DNA of 37,669 nucleotides. It comes from an uncultured Pirellulaceae bacterium. Its GTDB lineage: Bacteria > Planctomycetota > Planctomycetia > Pirellulales > Pirellulaceae. Positions within the stretch are counted from its first letter, which is position 1. Every line of letters starts with the position of its first letter. Below the pieces are notes generated by a model that ran no database searches, was not told the DNA's origin, and saw nothing but the letters and a program-made list of their open reading frames with translations. The position numbers were made by a program, and so were the translations under genes. This document shows, in pieces, positions 35,205 through 37,669 of this stretch. Where the stretch lies: NCBI GenBank assembly GCA_938091115.1, contig CALKNI010000010.1:1-37669 (forward strand), in the 5' to 3' direction.

Positions 35205-37669
35205 CTATTCGATGATACTCTCGACAAGAATCCCTTTTTCAATGTTGTGGTTCTTACCAGGTTCGAATGCCATTGGAATGGACCGGTCAAACATGAAGAA
35301 ACCACGATTACGTTTAACATCGCCGGTATCTCCGCCAATTTCGGCACCAACACGTCCGTATTCATCAACCTCGAAGTAACCCACGGTTACCCAGACCGCA
35401 AACACACTCGATTTTGTCGTGACAAGATTACCCAATCGTTGTCGCTGAAGATTGCGGAAATAGGCGTTACGATCAGCGTTGTAAATCGGCGCCAGATTAT
35501 CAAAGTCGAACAATGGCTTAGTCTCCGGCTCGGGGACTATACTGGTAGACTCACTATTCCGTAGCAGCGTGCTACCGACCTCAGTAACCAGAGGAACACC
35601 CTGAGGAATATTCACATTCTCATCTGAAGGCCGGTACGGGTTTCCGAAATCAGTTGGCATGTTCAAAGGATCCCCATTCTCTCGCGAGTCAGCAAAGTTC
35701 TCGTAGTTCACTCCACCACTTATACTGGCAAACCCACCCTGTAGACCATTCCAGATCGTCTCTGCATAGATAGTATTGAGATTTATTTTCCCGGGCACAC
35801 GATAACGCGAAAGAAAATTGAAAGGTTGAGGGAAATTATCGATGTTTAAATAATCACGGGTTGCGGCAAACCGTGAGGGAACTTCAATATAATCCATGAT
35901 CCGATGAAGATTAGCGCGATCCCCGCCGCCAGAGCCAGCATCACTATCATTCGCGAAGAAATTTAGCAAATGGTGAAACCGTCCTCGAATCAGGTTTTCA
36001 TCACCAGAATACGGATCGTAGCCGTCTTGCTTAGAGGTGAAATTACGAGTCAACCAATCGGATTCAGTAAACGGTACATTTGCAAGTTCAAGATGACTTA
36101 CAAATGGTCGGTTATTCCAAGTCAACCAGGCAAATGCTTCAGACTGAGCAGCGTTAACGTAGGCATTATTCGTCTTGCCCAAAGATTCAACCATGTACTG
36201 AGCAAAATTATGCACCGGGGCTACTAAGGTTTTGCCCGCCGCGATCCCTGATCGCGACGACTGAAACAGAAGTCGCTCTTGGTCACTCTGACCCCGCTCG
36301 AGCGAAATGTTCCCTTCTTGCTGACCCACGGGCAAATTACCCGTCAAATTCAGACCCACATCGTCGTTGATATTGTTATTGCTCTCCAACCCATTAAATC
36401 CAGTGAGATCCATATCCAACTGATCGACTGTAATGTACGGATTGAACTCACTGTTAAAAGGTAACAGGGGATTAGCTAGTCGTTGTAACTTGACGATTCT
36501 AAACTGCTGACTCGTGACTCCGGAGTCGGTCCAAATATACCGTAGGTCATCGTCATCCCGGTTCGCATCCGTGTTCGCATCCAGCGGGGTATCAAAGGGA
36601 GGGGTGTAAACAACTCCATCAGCGATTTGCGTTTCGACCGCAAGTCCAGCCCCGGTGTTGTAGCCACCGAATCGATCACTCACGTTAAAGGAACGCGGTA
36701 GATTAATTGGTAAAATTCTCGTTTGTCGCTCACCGTTAGGTACATCGTTATCCTCAGGAAACGTTTTGATGATTCCGTTATCCGGATCGAGAATCAAACC
36801 ATGTGTATTAGCAAGATCAAGATTGTCAGGCTGCTCGTCCGCAACCGACTTGTTACTTAACCGCCCCATGGGAACGACGTACTCGCCGCCACCAATATCG
36901 TGCCCAAGTGATCCGATTACTGTCTGGCTACCAGGCCGCACGACCGTTGCGTCGAAGTCAGTGTAAAACACTTCCACATCATTTCCGTCGTCGTCGTCGA
37001 CTGGATCGTTACCACCATCTGTCGGATCGGTAAAGTAAACGAAACGACGAGGAAGCGTGTTTTCGGGATCTCCAATTGGGTCCCGTTCAGGACGATCGAT
37101 CGAAAGCCGCCAAACGGGGGTACGGTTGTTGTCCCCGGCAGAAGCATTTGATTTCCGAGCTAGGTCGACACCCTGATTGGAATTGGCGTTTGCATTGGCG
37201 AAACCATTGGCGAAACCGTTTGCATTAGCGATACCATTGGCGTTACCGTTTGCATTGCCATTGCCGTTACTAGAAACATAGAGACTTGGATCCTGACGTT
37301 GATTCAAACTGTTCTGTGTCCAGGGATTGTACAGCTCGATAAACGCTCCAGCCTCCGGTCGCAATCGACTGTCGTAATCGTTATCGTCGTTATCGGGTTC
37401 AACCTTTCCACCACCCGCTCCAACATCTTCGACTCGGCGATCGTGAAACGCGAACGTTTCTGTGATTAAAAGTTCAGGCCGCTCACAGCCCCAAACGACA
37501 TTGGCATTGTTGACATCCCACGGATTACCATCATTGTCCGAATCAACCCACGGGTTAGGATCGAACTGAAACCGAGTCATGATTGAATCGGGGTCTCTAA
37601 AATCAACGACGTTAACCGCCCATTGAGCAATCACCTGTGCATACTCGGAAGTATTCGTATCTCCATCGA
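35205..37669 (-). CDS. Second giant pilin-leader-type paralogue (5' partial)
   Basis: About 821 codons of the C-terminal half; the frame is open to the right edge, so the start lies outside. A GTG near 37634 is internal. It is clearly paralogous to the 26707-31407 protein: IAQWAVNVVDFRDPDSIM, WGCERPELLITETFAFHDRR, FIELYNPWTQN, the VSHLELANVPFTESDWLTR block, and the C-terminus RQRLGNLVTTKSSVFAVWVTVGYFE to DRSIPMAFEPGKNHN all have counterparts there. It differs by an Asn/Gly/Ala repeat insertion (DNA 37177-37270). The N-terminal pilin-like leader is presumed but not visible. Probably a surface or pseudopilus-associated protein. It converges with the decarboxylase gene. Confidence 0.8.
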   Translation of the reverse strand, partial: DGDTNTSEYAQVIAQWAVNVVDFRDPDSIMTRFQFDPNPWVDSDNDGNPWDVNNANVVWGCERPELLITETFAFHDRRVEDVGAGGGKVEPDNDDNDYDSRLRPEAGAFIELYNPWTQNSLNQRQDPSLYVSSNGNGNANGNANGIANANGFANGFANANANSNQGVDLARKSNASAGDNNRTPVWRLSIDRPERDPIGDPENTLPRRFVYFTDPTDGGNDPVDDDDGNDVEVFYTDFDATVVRPGSQTVIGSLGHDIGGGEYVVPMGRLSNKSVADEQPDNLDLANTHGLILDPDNGIIKTFPEDNDVPNGERQTRILPINLPRSFNVSDRFGGYNTGAGLAVETQIADGVVYTPPFDTPLDANTDANRDDDDLRYIWTDSGVTSQQFRIVKLQRLANPLLPFNSEFNPYITVDQLDMDLTGFNGLESNNNINDDVGLNLTGNLPVGQQEGNISLERGQSDQERLLFQSSRSGIAAGKTLVAPVHNFAQYMVESLGKTNNAYVNAAQSEAFAWLTWNNRPFVSHLELANVPFTESDWLTRNFTSKQDGYDPYSGDENLIRGRFHHLLNFFANDSDAGSGGGDRANLHRIMDYIEVPSRFAATRDYLNIDNFPQPFNFLSRYRVPGKINLNTIYAETIWNGLQGGFASISGGVNYENFADSRENGDPLNMPTDFGNPYRPSDENVNIPQGVPLVTEVGSTLLRNSESTSIVPEPETKPLFDFDNLAPIYNADRNAYFRNLQRQRLGNLVTTKSSVFAVWVTVGYFEVDEYGRVGAEIGGDTGDVKRNRGFFMFDRSIPMAFEPGKNHNIEKGILVESIIE
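37177..37270. repeat. Hexanucleotide-type repeat within the partial giant gene
   Basis: About 94 bases built from 6-base units close to ATTGGC/GTTTGC on the plus strand, reading on the minus strand as repeated Asn-Gly and Asn-Ala dipeptides (NGNANGNANGIANANG and so on). Units vary slightly, and larger repeats (ACCATTGGCGAAACC-like) are nested. The paralogue at 26707 has no repeat at the matching point. Confidence 0.8.

Noticed and set aside
1..37669. tRNA genes, CRISPR arrays, insertion sequences or prophage genes
   Set aside because: No cloverleaf with a conserved T-loop, no regularly spaced repeats, and no transposase, integrase or phage protein was recognised on reading; a tRNA could be missed without a covariance search.

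Overview
The window reads as a chromosomal segment of a planctomycete, most likely a Pirellulales-type (Pirellulaceae) bacterium. This rests on gene content: an ECF sigma factor next to a VIT/VWA protein with a fused anti-sigma-like N-terminus, exported TPR-CHAT and C25 peptidases, a zinc-ribbon plus squalene-cyclase-like toroid protein, very large pilin-leader proteins with calcium-loop motifs, a short conserved lipoprotein, and many genes without an obvious Shine-Dalgarno. No tRNA, rRNA, CRISPR array, insertion sequence or phage gene was recognised. Base composition looks balanced by eye; it was not counted.

Layout. 1-4503 (minus): ECF sigma factor followed by a giant VIT-VWA-TPR-DUF2135 membrane protein running off the left edge. 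4724-8306: a membrane metalloprotease-like protein (minus), then a YkgJ-type cysteine-cluster protein, histidyl-tRNA synthetase and a Lys-rich small membrane protein (plus), then a two-helix membrane protein (minus). 8451-13523 (minus): an exported TPR-CHAT protein whose CHAT active site appears lost, then an exported gingipain-type C25 peptidase with an intact His/Cys pair. 13972-14202 (plus): a small lipoprotein with a good terminator. 14454-18160 (minus): an LptD/OstA-like outer-membrane protein coupled to a diacylglycerol-kinase-like protein. 18464-18976 (plus): a conserved hypothetical. 19047-23288 (minus): UDP-glucose 6-dehydrogenase and DNA gyrase A. 23684-26695 (plus): the toroid protein and dihydropteroate synthase.

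26707-37669 holds two paralogous giant pilin-leader proteins (minus; the second runs off the right edge). Between them sits a plus-strand trio: acyl carrier protein, AMP-forming acyl ligase and PLP-dependent decarboxylase. This trio resembles the ACP/ligase/decarboxylase set known from exosortase A-associated exopolysaccharide loci, but no exosortase or PEP-CTERM protein is visible here.

The most interesting signals are: the pairing of a catalytically degenerate CHAT protein with an intact clan CD peptidase, both exported; the ACP-ligase-decarboxylase island between giant pseudopilin-like paralogues; a perfect 24-bp palindrome with a degenerate second copy between gyrA and the toroid gene; a 10-bp-arm inverted repeat before the 18464 gene; and a hexanucleotide-repeat insertion specific to one giant paralogue. 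Housekeeping genes are well supported. Functions of the exported and giant proteins are mostly inference.
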